A DNA stretch of 64,000 bases. Origin: Anopheles merus. Its lineage: Eukaryota > Arthropoda > Insecta > Diptera > Culicidae. A program made the translations under genes and the position numbers. Below, one piece after another: positions 13,761-25,400 of this stretch. The stretch is from assembly GCF_017562075.2 (NCBI RefSeq), contig NC_054084.1, forward strand, positions 2,770,001 through 2,834,000, in the 5' to 3' direction. Each line of letters starts with the position of its first letter. Positions within the stretch are counted from its first letter, which is position 1. The notes below the pieces were generated by a model, which was given only the letters and a program-made list of their open reading frames with translations, was not told the origin of the DNA and did not search any database.

Positions 13761-16146
13761 TTCCGGTAAAGGAGTAGAATTATTTTTTATTACCTTTTGC
13801 TTTCTTTCATTTCGCCCATTTTTTGTGTTATTGCTACACGATCCCGACGTCGTCGTCCTACTAGCGAACCACTACTACCAACCAACGGTGCGCCAACACT
13901 TTCATGCCTTTTTTTTATTCGTTGCGCCTCTTCACGGAGGGCGCTGCTGCTGCTCCATATTATATATTCGTCGTTTTTATTTATTTTTTAAATATACGCA
14001 CGGTGGAGGATCTTTAGCGCCCGCTGGTATATCCTTTCTTGCGAGGGCAGCTTCCTCGCGTGTAAGAAAGTAGAAAGAAACGATAGCTCTCGCATTCTTG
14101 CCAGAGCGCATCTTCGTTTACTTTCGGCCGTTTTGCCGAATGGTGGGTGTATTGACGTGCATTTTTTTTTTTGGCGTGTAGCCATTTCTTCGCTGCTCAT
14201 TATTATTTCGCATTCGCCGAAAAACGGGAACAAGACATTCTGCGGACGCCTTCGAACTCATTCCGTGACGCAACACCGTGGCCAACGGATGAATCGTTTG
14301 CCTGGCTGGCATTAGAAATGATAAAAATCTAATGGTGAAAAAAAACACTGTGAAGTGAAATTGAAGTTGATAAAAAGTCGTTTATTACCAGTGTGTTAAC
14401 AGTATTTTAGTTGAATTATCGCAGAATTACCCCAAAGCAGTTACTGAAAGAAGTGAGATCCTAATAGACATTTTCTGTGACTTGGAAACCTAATGTAATG
14501 TAAAATTGACAAGTGTGTGATGAATACAATAAGATGAAATATAGTGAAAAGTGTATAAATTGAAATTGTGAAAATTCAACACTCAAAATTATGTGAAATA
14601 TTTTGCTAATGCAGTTTGAAGAGCCACCTTCCGCACGTATCTTTGCAGCAAACATGTCGTTTCGCCAGTTGAGATAACTAATCAGAAGGTAATTATTGTA
14701 AAATAAATGGAACGTTTTTACAGATCTAGTTTCAAAAGAATTTGATTATTAAAAAATATATTTCACTCATGTTGTGTTAAATTTTGTTAACAAAACAAGA
14801 TCGCTTGATTGAGAGCAACAACACACTATAATTTTCGAATAATTCAATCGTTTAAAATAAGATTGTAACGTTCCCCAATAGTACATTATCATCGCGTGCT
14901 CGGTGATGCAGTACTTGTGACGTTGTTCATTAAACTTAATTTCAACATTAGCTACTGAATCAACGTTCAGGTCGTTACCCCCGATACGTATAAAAGCAAA
15001 TTGATCATGGGATTGATTGTTTTTTTTTACTAATTTGCTATCAACCTCCCCCTCCTCACACACACACACACCGACACATACGGCATAGAACAATCTATCG
15101 AATGCATACATGATTGTTCGCAAGCAGGGCTTAGATGATTGTTTCCGAATATGCTTTGTTGTGTGCTTAGTCCCTGTTTTCCCATCTCTATTCCGCTGGT
15201 ACAAAGCGACCACTAGAGCCGCCGGTTGATCGATGGGGCGATGATGGCTGCGGCAAGACGGGCAAGAGTTGTCAGGGCGGAAAGAAGGCGAAGCTGCTGA
15301 ACGTTGCATTTTGGTTTACCACACATCGTTGCATTTTTATTGCAAGGTAGGAAATGATTAGTAGTGAAAGGATTTCAGGATGATTGGCTAGTGGAATAAC
15401 GCATTCGTCAATGTTTCATCGAAATTAAGTTGAGAGATTGCATTCATGAACAGAATATGTATTTTTGTTGCTACAAATTACACAGAAATATGAACAACCG
15501 AATAATCTGCATTTGAATTTGAGTAGTTTAACGAACATGATTTTTTGCTTCGACTCATTTTATATGAAGATTTACACTTTTTATAAGTTTAAAACTATTC
15601 GAAACCCCTTAGACATTTAAAGCAAGTTTTTTTTTGGTTTGAGCTCAGATTCTTGTACAACGAGTATGTGTAACTAGAATGATTTGCAACAATTTATGCA
15701 TTTTTCCATCCAGTTTGCTAATGATCCGTCAAAATAAAACTGATAAAAAGGGATAGAATGTGTGAACACGCTTCGAAGACCACACCGTTTCGAACGAGAA
15801 AGCGAGCGAGCGAGCGAGTAAAAGAAGTGCGAGATAAAACAGCAAAGCGAAAAAACGGGATGGAATGCCTGTTGGGAAGAAAGGAAAAAAATCCGTTCCT
15901 GAACTAGAAACGCTCCGCGTTCGTAATGCCCACGCAAGGATACGGAGGTCACGCGGGTGTACCCAACAAGCGCTTCCATGTACCATCGCAATTGCGCGTC
16001 AAATGTATATGTTTTCTGTTTATATATAATCACACACGAGCGCACCAGCAGCTTGCCCCCAAACACACGACAGAAATGCATAAAAGAAAATGGAGTGAGA
16101 TCGATTTGCATAGAAAGTAAGAGACACAAAAAGAGCGAAGAAGGCC

Positions 16147-16178
16147 GAGAGAGAGAGAGACGCACACACACACACACA
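16147..16178. repeat. (GA)n followed by (CA)n
   Basis: A compound microsatellite: GA units to 16,160, then CA units. Confidence 0.85.
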
Positions 16179-17089
16179 GACATGCAAAAAGAGTGCAATA
16201 ATGAGCAAAATGAGGAGAAATAGCGCAAAAAAACAACGCACGCACGTTTTCCTCTCGAATGTGGCTCGCTGCGTTCGCCGATGCATCGGTGCATCGCGGC
16301 AATAAATTTCAAAGATGTGCATAGGCGAGATGCAGCGCCGAGTTGGCTAATGTGCGTACGCACCCACACTGCGATGCAGCTGCCATACCGCAGCAGTGTC
16401 TGGGCAGGGAGAGTGGCGGAGCAGGAACGATGGCGGGATGATGGCATGCGACGTCGACGGCGGGAGCGGCATGCTGCTGCGAGGCGCGCCGAGCGTAGGG
16501 CAAAAAGAACGCAAGTGCAACCGCGGACAGGATGCGGCAGTTGCAGTACAACCCGGGGAGTGTGTGTGAGCGTGTGTGACTGTGTGCGGGAGCTGATCCT
16601 TCGCTCACGCCTTTTGCTTTTTGCAATCTATTTTTTCTCCGCCACGATGCCACGACTTTTTGCCTGTCGCCACCGTGGACCGAGGCGGTGTGCGCTTGTG
16701 GCGTGGTCCAGCACGGCGTCAGTGCACAATTACCAGCGTCAGGGATAGGACCGGAGCAGCATCAACACCAGTAGCAGGCAGCAGGGATGTGAACTGTGGC
16801 ACGAGGCCCTCCGGTCCGGATCCTGACCTGGACCTGGTGTTCTGCGTGGATCGATGTAAGCGCCTGGGAAGCAGCCGCGGAGCACACCACACCGTTTCGT
16901 CTTTGCCTCGATTGTTCCGTTGCCTTTTCGCGGGTCATCCCCCCTATTGCGGGTACGTTGATGCGATTGCGGGGTTGTTTTGCGTCCCTTTTTGCACACC
17001 AAAGGTTTGCGCTTCGCATGAGTTTTGTATTTTCTGTGCCGAGTCGCACCGCGTCTAACGCACTGGGCAGGCGTTTGCTTCTCGTTAGG

Positions 17090-17154
17090 GTAAGATGGCT
17101 ACATTACAGTGTTGATTTTATTAAACTTTTGTTGTCCTTTCTTTTTTTTTGCAG
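17090..17154 (+). other. candidate 65-bp intron in 5' UTR
   Basis: The donor agg|gtaaga is followed by a strong pyrimidine tract ending in ttttgcag at 17,154. The size (65 bp) matches the other short introns in the window. No reading frame on either side looks coding, so it would be an untranslated-leader intron of the downstream zinc-finger gene. Splice-site appearance is the only evidence. Confidence 0.35.
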
Positions 17155-19483
17155 ATTCCTCGAAACGTATTATAAGGAAGCAACATTTCTCACAAACTTC
17201 CACCACCTTCGAAGTGTGTCGATATCCTGGCAAATCGCACATCCAATACAATTTCAAAAACAACTCCCACTCTTGGCAACTTTCTTAGGTTTCCCGTACG
17301 AATTTGTGCTTGTAGTAAAAGAACGAACTCATATTGAATTTGAAATTCTCCATACGTGTGCTCGCACACGCACACGCACATATGCACACCGTTTGAAATC
17401 AGCTGCTGCTTCTGATCTTGCCCTCTCGAAATCTTGTCACTTTGCCAAGGACGACCACGACGACCAGCAAAAGCAAAGCAGCTACAAGCAACGGAGGCAA
17501 ACGAGCACGGATTATATACTTTTGGATACACCTAACGACCACACACACACACACACCCTCACGCACCACATACGACGGGGGGTTGGAAAGTTGAGGAAAA
17601 TCAAACTATAGCAAAACTTGCCAAACGGCGGATGCGGTCATAAAGGAACGCCACGTTCTCTCCGCACGTTCTGTCATCGTCCATCCGATACCAAGGAGCA
17701 GAGAGAACGAGATCCCACACTACTACACAAACTACTCTACCCACACACTAGCATTACTACTACTCTACCCTCTACTAATACCATCACTAGTGCGAGCACC
17801 ATGACGACAGGAGCAAGGCTTTGATGACGGGAGAAGATAACTACGATGGCGAGCAAGCTTGACTCCGTTGCACAGTCGGAAAGCTACGGCGCTTGAGACG
17901 GTCGTCTCGAGGAAAGTAAAACAAGGGAACTCTCTGCTAGACGTCGGTCTAGGCAACGGTGGCCGATGGCGAGGATGGATTTCGAATGTAAAAGTGCGTG
18001 CATCTATCAGTGCTTCTTGGGCCGGTGCGAACGTTGGAAAAATCTACCAATGCCAACGCATTGACAGTGACGGTGTGTGCAACGAATGGTGTGCAAGACA
18101 GGGCTATTATTATTGTAGGCTTGCAGTTGAGCGGAGAGCGATCAAATAACAAGTGCTATTGTGCGGAAGAAAAGAGTGCAGTGTGGCAATAAAAAGTTCC
18201 ATATCCGTTAGTGTAAGGAAAGCATGTGATAAATAAAAGGAGTGTGTGTGTGGTTCGAGCAGCAAACAGTGAAATCGAATAACTACGACGGTCGGTGTGT
18301 TTTACGGGTTATAAGTAAAAATCTATCGGCACAATACTTTACGTTAACCGGGAGCAACATCTAGCACGAGAACGGTGCAACATCTTAGCTCTCGCCTTCT
18401 AGTCGGTGGAAGAGAAAAGTAATCAAAAAAAACCGCATCCTAACGCAACCTCATTTGTATTAAGGGCTTTTTTAAGTGCTAGACTAGGGTAAACAAAACG
18501 CAAGTGCAATAAGTACGTACCACACTCACTGCAACTGATTAGCTAAATTTCATCCAAAAATTGTTCCTCCTGTCCTGTATGTGCGATTCAGCAACGTTGG
18601 CACAAAAATCGTACCGTGATTTTGTGCGCAAAAAGGACGGCTCGCGCGAAAAAGAGGGGCCACCCAAAACCAAAGAAACCACTGCGAAGGAACGAGCCAG
18701 AACGAGCGCGCGTAGAGCGAGAACGATTCTGCCCGCTTCTTGCCCCAAACGCAAGAAACGCACCATTTTCTTGCGCAGCATTTCGATCTTTGCAAGAAAA
18801 TCTTCATCTTCATCTCGACTGCGCGGCCCCGACGTACCGAGCCAGGGCTGGGAAGTTGAGATGCAAATTGTTCAGCTTCGGCACTACCGGCCTGTATCTT
18901 TTACCACTACTACAGCACGACACCAAGAGGCGGAACTCGCACGTACACACAGACACACCAGCAACGACAGGGCGACGCAGGCGAAAGAATGCTTCGAGTT
19001 GCGGAACAATTACTTCGCAATGTTTTAGGGAGACGAATAATGTTTAGCTAAAAAAAACATGTTTTATATCTGTTGACCATCAATCTGTGTACCATGCGAG
19101 TTTTTGCAACACGTCAATCGTAACGTAAAGCACGTTCATTAGCAAAAACAAAAATTGTCCAGCAACAGTCAGCCCGGTTTTATAACATACACAAAAACTG
19201 GAAGAAACGGATAAAAGATTCAGGAAGTTCATGACAAAACGCAAACTTATTGGCCAAAGAACCTAGTTTGCTAAGTACTAGAATACTAAAGCAACACTTA
19301 GCAAACGGAATGCATTAAATTTGACTGATTGGAGAAGGTAGCAAAGTTCTTTAACAATTATTTATTACGACGATAGAGGAAACCGTTTGGTACTGGTACG
19401 TTTCCTCGTTTATATTTTCATCAAGAGTGAACGGGAGAGAGAGAGAGCAACTATTGTGCAACGAATAGGAATAAAACAACAAA

Positions 19484-19491
19484 ATGAAAGA
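19484..19491 (+). CDS. zinc-finger gene, coding exon 1 (8-nt coding part)
   Basis: Only ATG AAA GA is coding before the donor gtaagt at 19,492. Splicing over the 96-bp intron to the acceptor tctgcacatag at 19,587 gives Met-Lys-Glu-Ala-Thr-Met in frame with the next exon. This mini-exon is too short for ORF finding. The inference rests on the start context, the consensus donor and frame agreement. Confidence 0.6.
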
Positions 19492-22400
19492 GTAAGTAAT
19501 CACATCCTATTAATTTTAACCCTTTTTCCTAGATTTATCTATTGTTTTTCATTATTTTTTCATTCTTTTCTCGCAATCTGCACATAGAGCCACAATGATC
19601 GATGCGTTCGACACGGCGGATTTTAATCCAGAGCTGATCCTGTCCAGTGTGTTTCTGGATCCTGGGCTTGATTTTGTTACCAACATCGACGATCTCAGTG
19701 ACAATAGCATAGCGGCCGATCTGCTGCAGCAGCTGGGTAACTCCATTTTCTACCCAGAAACTTCAATCGCAACGAATATTAGCAACGGTGGGATTGCAGG
19801 GCTTGCCGAAACCATCCCACAGCAACAACATGCACAACACCAACAGCAACAACACCACAATCATCAACATCAACAGCAGCAGCAGCAGCAAGTGCTGTTG
19901 CAACCTTCCATGGTTTCGACAAAAGGGCGCGACACCATTGAGGTGAGTGATGCACAAAACAATTCTTATCTGTTTCTTAAATAAGTAAACTTCAAATTTT
20001 GAAACGCAAGTCTCATCTTGTGGAAGTTGTCTTCAAAAATAACGACAGGATTATGATAACGATCGCATCACTTACTAGGCGTCTCCATCGTATATTTTTC
20101 TTATTTTTGTACAATAGCATCTCCTCATCATTAATCGCTTTGCCTACCATGTTTATCGTTTTTTGCTGCACAAATATCGCCTACGAATTGGTGAGTGTGG
20201 TACATTTTCGGCGTTTTTTGTTGCCAACTTCAGTTGACGCTGATTCGTTTATGCTGCGCGCGTGTGTAGTTTTTTGTGAGTGTCACGTTGTTTTCCAATA
20301 GGATTGGTTGTTGTCGTGGCGTTTAATTCGTTTTTTTTTTAAATACTACGAAGAGCGCTTTTTTGCCCTGTTTCTCGTCGAACGTTCCTAATTGGACAAC
20401 TTCAGGACGACCCACCTTCCCCGACAAAAAAAAAATCATAAAAAGTTATTTTCCAGTTGAAGCAAGATTTTCTAAAAGAATAGAATAATTTGCTTCGTGC
20501 CTTCAGTTTTAAATTAGCAATACATTTTACCAGCACCATGCAACCGTAAAGAATTGCTTGCATTACAATCTTTCCCCTTTTGTGTTTTGTGGTTTGACTT
20601 CACAAATCGTCAGGGGACGAGGACGTAAAGGTACGTTTCTTTTCTTCAGAGTGGAGCGCTCCACGTGATACTCCTCTTCATCGAACACCGTTGCTGGCTG
20701 GATTTCTACTACCCCTGCTCATATCAATACACATACACATACAACCACACACACACACACATGCACACTCTGTCTGTACACCTACGCACTCACACAGCGA
20801 AGCAACGTGTGGTATATAGGGAAAGTAACAAAACTCAATCTATGCACGAAACACACCCGATTCGTTCCGTCCGGAACCGGAAAATAATGAGAGCTGGCAG
20901 CCCCAGCAGAGCTAAACTCTTTCGCTGCAGCTTAGATCATGGTGGAAGATTCCCGCTCGGCTCGCCGGAGACTCTTGCCGTGCGTGAGTGTATGCGTATG
21001 CGTTTGCACACACAGTGAAGCATGCCACTTGCGAAGCGATAACACCCAATACATAATGAACACTGGGCGAAACAACAAAAGTGCAATGGCGCTGACGTGT
21101 GCAAATGCACACATGCACTGGAGCGTTGGCTGCTGCACCACCCAGCTGCCCCAGCGGCAGCCGGCCAGCACGCTCGGTGCATAGGATTTAAAAGTGCGTG
21201 AGCAGCAAGTGCATCATCCGCTGTCATTGTCAACGCTCTTTTATGCGTTTTCTCCTCTGCAGATTTGCAGTTTGCTCACACACTCTCCCATCTCATTTGC
21301 ACGCTTTCTGTTTTTCCACCACCATATTGCCGTCTCTCGGTGATTCTCTTTTTCTCCCATGCTGCCACGGGTGGGATGGCTGGTTTGGTGCACAGTTGTG
21401 TGCGTGTGCATCCAGTGCAAGGACGAAGAAGCAAGTGCCAAAAGGGAAACAGGAGAAGATAATGTGCCAACCCCGTGCCGTGACTGACCTCCTGGCGTGT
21501 TGTGCTTGGATCTAACAACACGTTTCGAAGGACCAAAGGATGCTGGAAGCCCGGGGGGAAGCGAGCGGGAGCATGATTATATTGTAAGTGCAAATGCATT
21601 CGCACGCACTCGACGCACATAGTCGGTGCATTCGGGCCGTTACCTCGGCACGGGGCTCTGGCAAACTCTTTCCACACCCAAACCAATACGAACGAACAGC
21701 GTGATTTGCAGCTCAAGCTCGGCGGTCAGCATTATGTGCGTAAATGTCCCTGCTTGATGGAAATCATCCAGCCAGGGGTGGGCGCCTTGCAGTGGTGTAC
21801 GGGTGCCCCTTATGTCTCCCTTCCCAGTGCCTCGTGGACCCTCCTCCTTCGGATGTATTTTTGATGCAATTTTTGCCCTGCATTCCCCTGCAAATCCTGT
21901 CTCAAACCCAAATGCCCCGTATTTTCCAGTCACGTTGCGACGCTGCTGCTGCTTGGGGGATTTACAAGAGCAGCTGCTTGATTTGTGGCTCTGCTTCGTT
22001 TAGTTTTAGCCCCTGGACACTTATCTTTATATAACCCAGACCTAATCCTAACCCCCAACAAATGATGGATGGGACTATTACTGTACGATTCAATTGAAAA
22101 CGAAAATGGTTTTTTCATTCAATTATCTCCGGCATGTTATTGTGCGTTATTGTTACTTAAATTTCACCTGAAACGTTCTCTTTATACTTTTTTGAATGAT
22201 TTTAACACCTCAAGAAATGTTTATTCTTTGTATATATACTGGCGATTTTGCGCGAGCAAGCGAGAAAAAGAGAAATTGAACTCGTAGCACGAGTGAGTAG
22301 AAAATAAATCGTCCCATTTTCCGATTTTATCACAAGATGACGGGGGGAAGCAGTACGGGGCGGCGAGAGGAACGGGTAAGGTAAAATAAATAAATTAAAT

Positions 22401-25400
22401 ATGCGTACGCGTGCGATGGTGTGCGTTGTGTGTACGCACACACCCATTTCAATTTCAGTACCACGCTCACTCACCCTCCCCCGCTCCCCGTTGCTCCATC
22501 TTTGCTCGGGAAAGGGCTGAACTTAATTTATAGAAAATATACCAACATGGTTGCTGATGGATGCATCCACAGCGATGAAGAGGCACGGTCCAATGCAAGC
22601 CAAAAACTAGAAAAGTTGTAAACCCGAGGGCTCCTTTGTGAATTGTACTATTTTTTGGAAAGCTGGCGGTGTCGGGGGCACTTGCAGACATGAGTTGCAT
22701 AGAGACGGATCGGGTGTCCCTGTGTGTGTAAGTGGAAAATATACTCTCAGCCAAAGTGCGTAGCGGTTGAGCCGAGGAGAAGTGCGTACTTTGCGTAGAA
22801 TGCAATTTCCCGATCCCGTAAATGAAAAACTCAACTAAATTGCGTTAGGGTCAGGGAGCGTCGTACTTGACGAAGCCTGGAGAGCTCGTCTCAAAGCGTT
22901 TTACTGACAGCTAGCGTCAGGCATAGCTTAAAAGGGAAGAGACTTATGATTTAAATGAACAACGCAATGTAATTTAAGATATCTGATGTAATTCTTGTAT
23001 GCATTTTGAAGTAGAGTCCCCGTTTGAAAGTGTATGAGGGAAAACAAAGCATAATACAGACAAACCAACAAGTATGAATTGCAGGTTGAGCTGCGATCAA
23101 CAACGCCTTTTTTAATTAAACAAGAACGTTGAGAATTTAATATTACAATTATTATATTACAAGTGATGGCTGACTCGTGAATAAGCCAAGTGCTCAACGC
23201 CAGTAATCTAATCAACACCAGTCCAGACAGTGTCCTTTCTTTTTCCAATCAACGTGCCGCTAAGCCAATTTTCATAATATTACGCACGGAAAAACAGCTT
23301 CAAATTGGTGTAGCATAAGCGCGGCTTAGTTCTTCATTATCAACGCTCAACAATTAAACTCGTGACCCGTTGCTTTAGTGGGGAGAACGGGGGACAAAAA
23401 AAAACGAATTGTCACAACCCACACATACACACACACACACACATTGGTCGCTGGTTTCAATTCACGATATGTATATGCTTGGAGTATCACAATTGGCTGC
23501 CCGCGAGAAGTGTAGGTATGAAAACATAATTTGATAAAAATATCGTTTCATTGAAACAGTCCTACCGGAACATATCCGCTTTCAGTCGCGCGTGTCTCAG
23601 GCCAGTCCAATGTTTACCAAACAAATAATATAAATGTTAAAATGCTGCTATCTGACGATAGTCGCAAGCAAAGAGCTCAAGCACACACACACACACGCGC
23701 ATATAAACGAACGTGTTTTGTCAGGGAAAAAGGGAATCTCCTCTGGTCCTTAGGACAGCAACACGTACTAGAGCGGAAAATAAATTTTAAAATATATTTT
23801 CCGCTGGATAGCACATAGTAAAGCATAAGTGGACAGTAAAAAAAACAAGCACACACACTCACGGGAACATTCAACCCATTCCACGATCTATCGAATTATA
23901 TTTTGCTGGTCCTTTTGAAAGCACTGGCACCGTAATAACACTTTCTGCAAAGCATCACATCTCTCAAGTCCTGCTTATAACACGCTTGCCTTGGTCCTTT
24001 TCTCTTGTACACATAATAAAAGCGAGTTCAGCATGCTGAGGATGAAGTATTTCGTCGCAAAAAAAAATCTGATTCTACACACTGCCGTTTTAAAAACATC
24101 GTTTTTTTTACTCCTCTTTCTCCTTTTACGTAGGACTGTTTCGCTACGCTTTAAAACATTGGTGTGTGTGTTTTTTTAGATGAGTTTGATTGGACGAGAT
24201 TAATTCTATATTTCAATATTAAAATTCAACAAAAAATCCTATAAAAGTTTTTATTGAAATTAAAGGATTTGCAGAAAGATGTTCCTACTGCCAGAAATGA
24301 TAGCCAGAAAAAAACGCGTTCACTCAGTGGGATCGCCTGCAAAAAAAAAGACATAGCTCACCATAAAACTGCCCGTTTAGATGGGTTTCCCATTTGCTGG
24401 TGAAGTGAATGAAGTTCCTCGTCGCTGCCCGTATCGCCCATACAGCACACACGGGCGACACATATCACTCGGACATATTTGCACAAGTGAAGAAGATACA
24501 CGCCCACAGTATGCGCTGCTGCTCATGTTGTTTCACATAATTTTTATTCAATTTTCTGTATGTTTTTATGAATCTTTTAATTTTACAGAATTAATTGAAT
24601 TTGCACCAACCGTCCGGCACCGACGGCTGCCGTAGTAGAAGAAGCCAATGGACTCGCCGTGTCGTAGGGACGGTGGATTTTTACACGCACTGTTGTGTGT
24701 GATACGTCCCTTTTTTTTGTTGGTGCTCTCATCGCGTTCCTTTGGATTTTTTATTTGCCAGAACCATGAAATGTCTCGTGAGTTTGTTTGCCACAAACGG
24801 TAGGTTGGACCCGTGGAACGGATGCATACCACGAAGGCAAACCGACAAAATAAAGACATGTAAAGCTGAACGACGAACGGAAGCATTGCAGGACGTCACG
24901 ATTTTGGAATTTTTGTGTAGAGATATTTTATTATCCAGCTGGTCAATGGTCTGCCTGGTCTGTTTATTGAGCAAGTTCATCAATGTTTGTTTGTTTTTTT
25001 TTTTTTTGTTATGGATTTTCCCTTCGCTATCATTTATTATCCTCGTTAGCGAGCGGTTAATGGGTTTTGTTTCTATTCTGCTCTGTCGAAATGAAACCGA
25101 ACACGACCAGCGTATAAATTGAGAATTGGGATGTACAGTTTCATAACCTTGCCGGATAGCAAATCGATATTAAAGCTGAAGCGTAATTTAAATGAGGAAT
25201 CGATCCCAACGGAGCAAATCGGTACGACCCTCCTGAAAGGACTACTAACTACTACTGTACGGCGATTGATTGTGAAAAAGCGAAACATGCCAACTTTCAC
25301 TATCTTTCGACCGCTTACTCCAGCAGAACGATGATTCTGTGGACGATCCGATTGCCAGACTGGGCAGACCGGGCCGCATCCTTCTGCTCAAACGCCGTCC

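Larger units (their letters stand above)
1..14330. other. non-coding region, no gene supported
   Basis: I find no open frame here with a recognisable domain, credible start context and splice structure. The longer open stretches (for example 6908-7777 and 11401-12762 on plus) are carried by CA, CT or poly-C simple repeats, which lack stop codons, and they translate to His-Thr, Leu-Ser or Cys-Val runs. The segment alternates AT-rich stretches with GC-richer patches (about 7.0-8.9 kb and 10.7-11.1 kb). It contains many microsatellites, listed separately where they are long. It could be intergenic DNA or a 5' intron of the zinc-finger gene that begins near 19.5 kb; the sequence alone does not decide. 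Confidence 0.6.
14331..19483 (+). other. probable promoter and 5' leader region of the zinc-finger gene
   Basis: No coding gene is supported here, but parts resemble dipteran 5' untranslated sequence. These are 14,331-14,688, A-rich with frequent gtgaa words and ending in the good donor cagaag|gtaatt, and roughly 18,100-19,490, rich in aagtgca/cagtgaa words and running straight into the start codon at 19,484. Two overlapping open frames at 18,561-19,047 (155 and 143 codons, basic, low complexity) would act as upstream ORFs if transcribed; I do not call them genes. Transcription start sites cannot be fixed by eye. Confidence 0.4.

Noticed and set aside
14767..15309. 180-codon minus-strand open frame
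   Set aside because: Its length is within chance expectation for a 64-kb window. Part is a CVGVCVC run from a CA repeat, and no domain is seen.
15674..16447. 257-codon minus-strand open frame
   Set aside because: Composition is dominated by Cys, Ser, Leu and Phe from antisense GA/CA repeats, with no recognisable family.
18245..18265. GGTTCGAG word resembling a tRNA B box (also near 1527)
   Set aside because: It lacks the trailing CC, and no upstream A box or cloverleaf stems could be formed.
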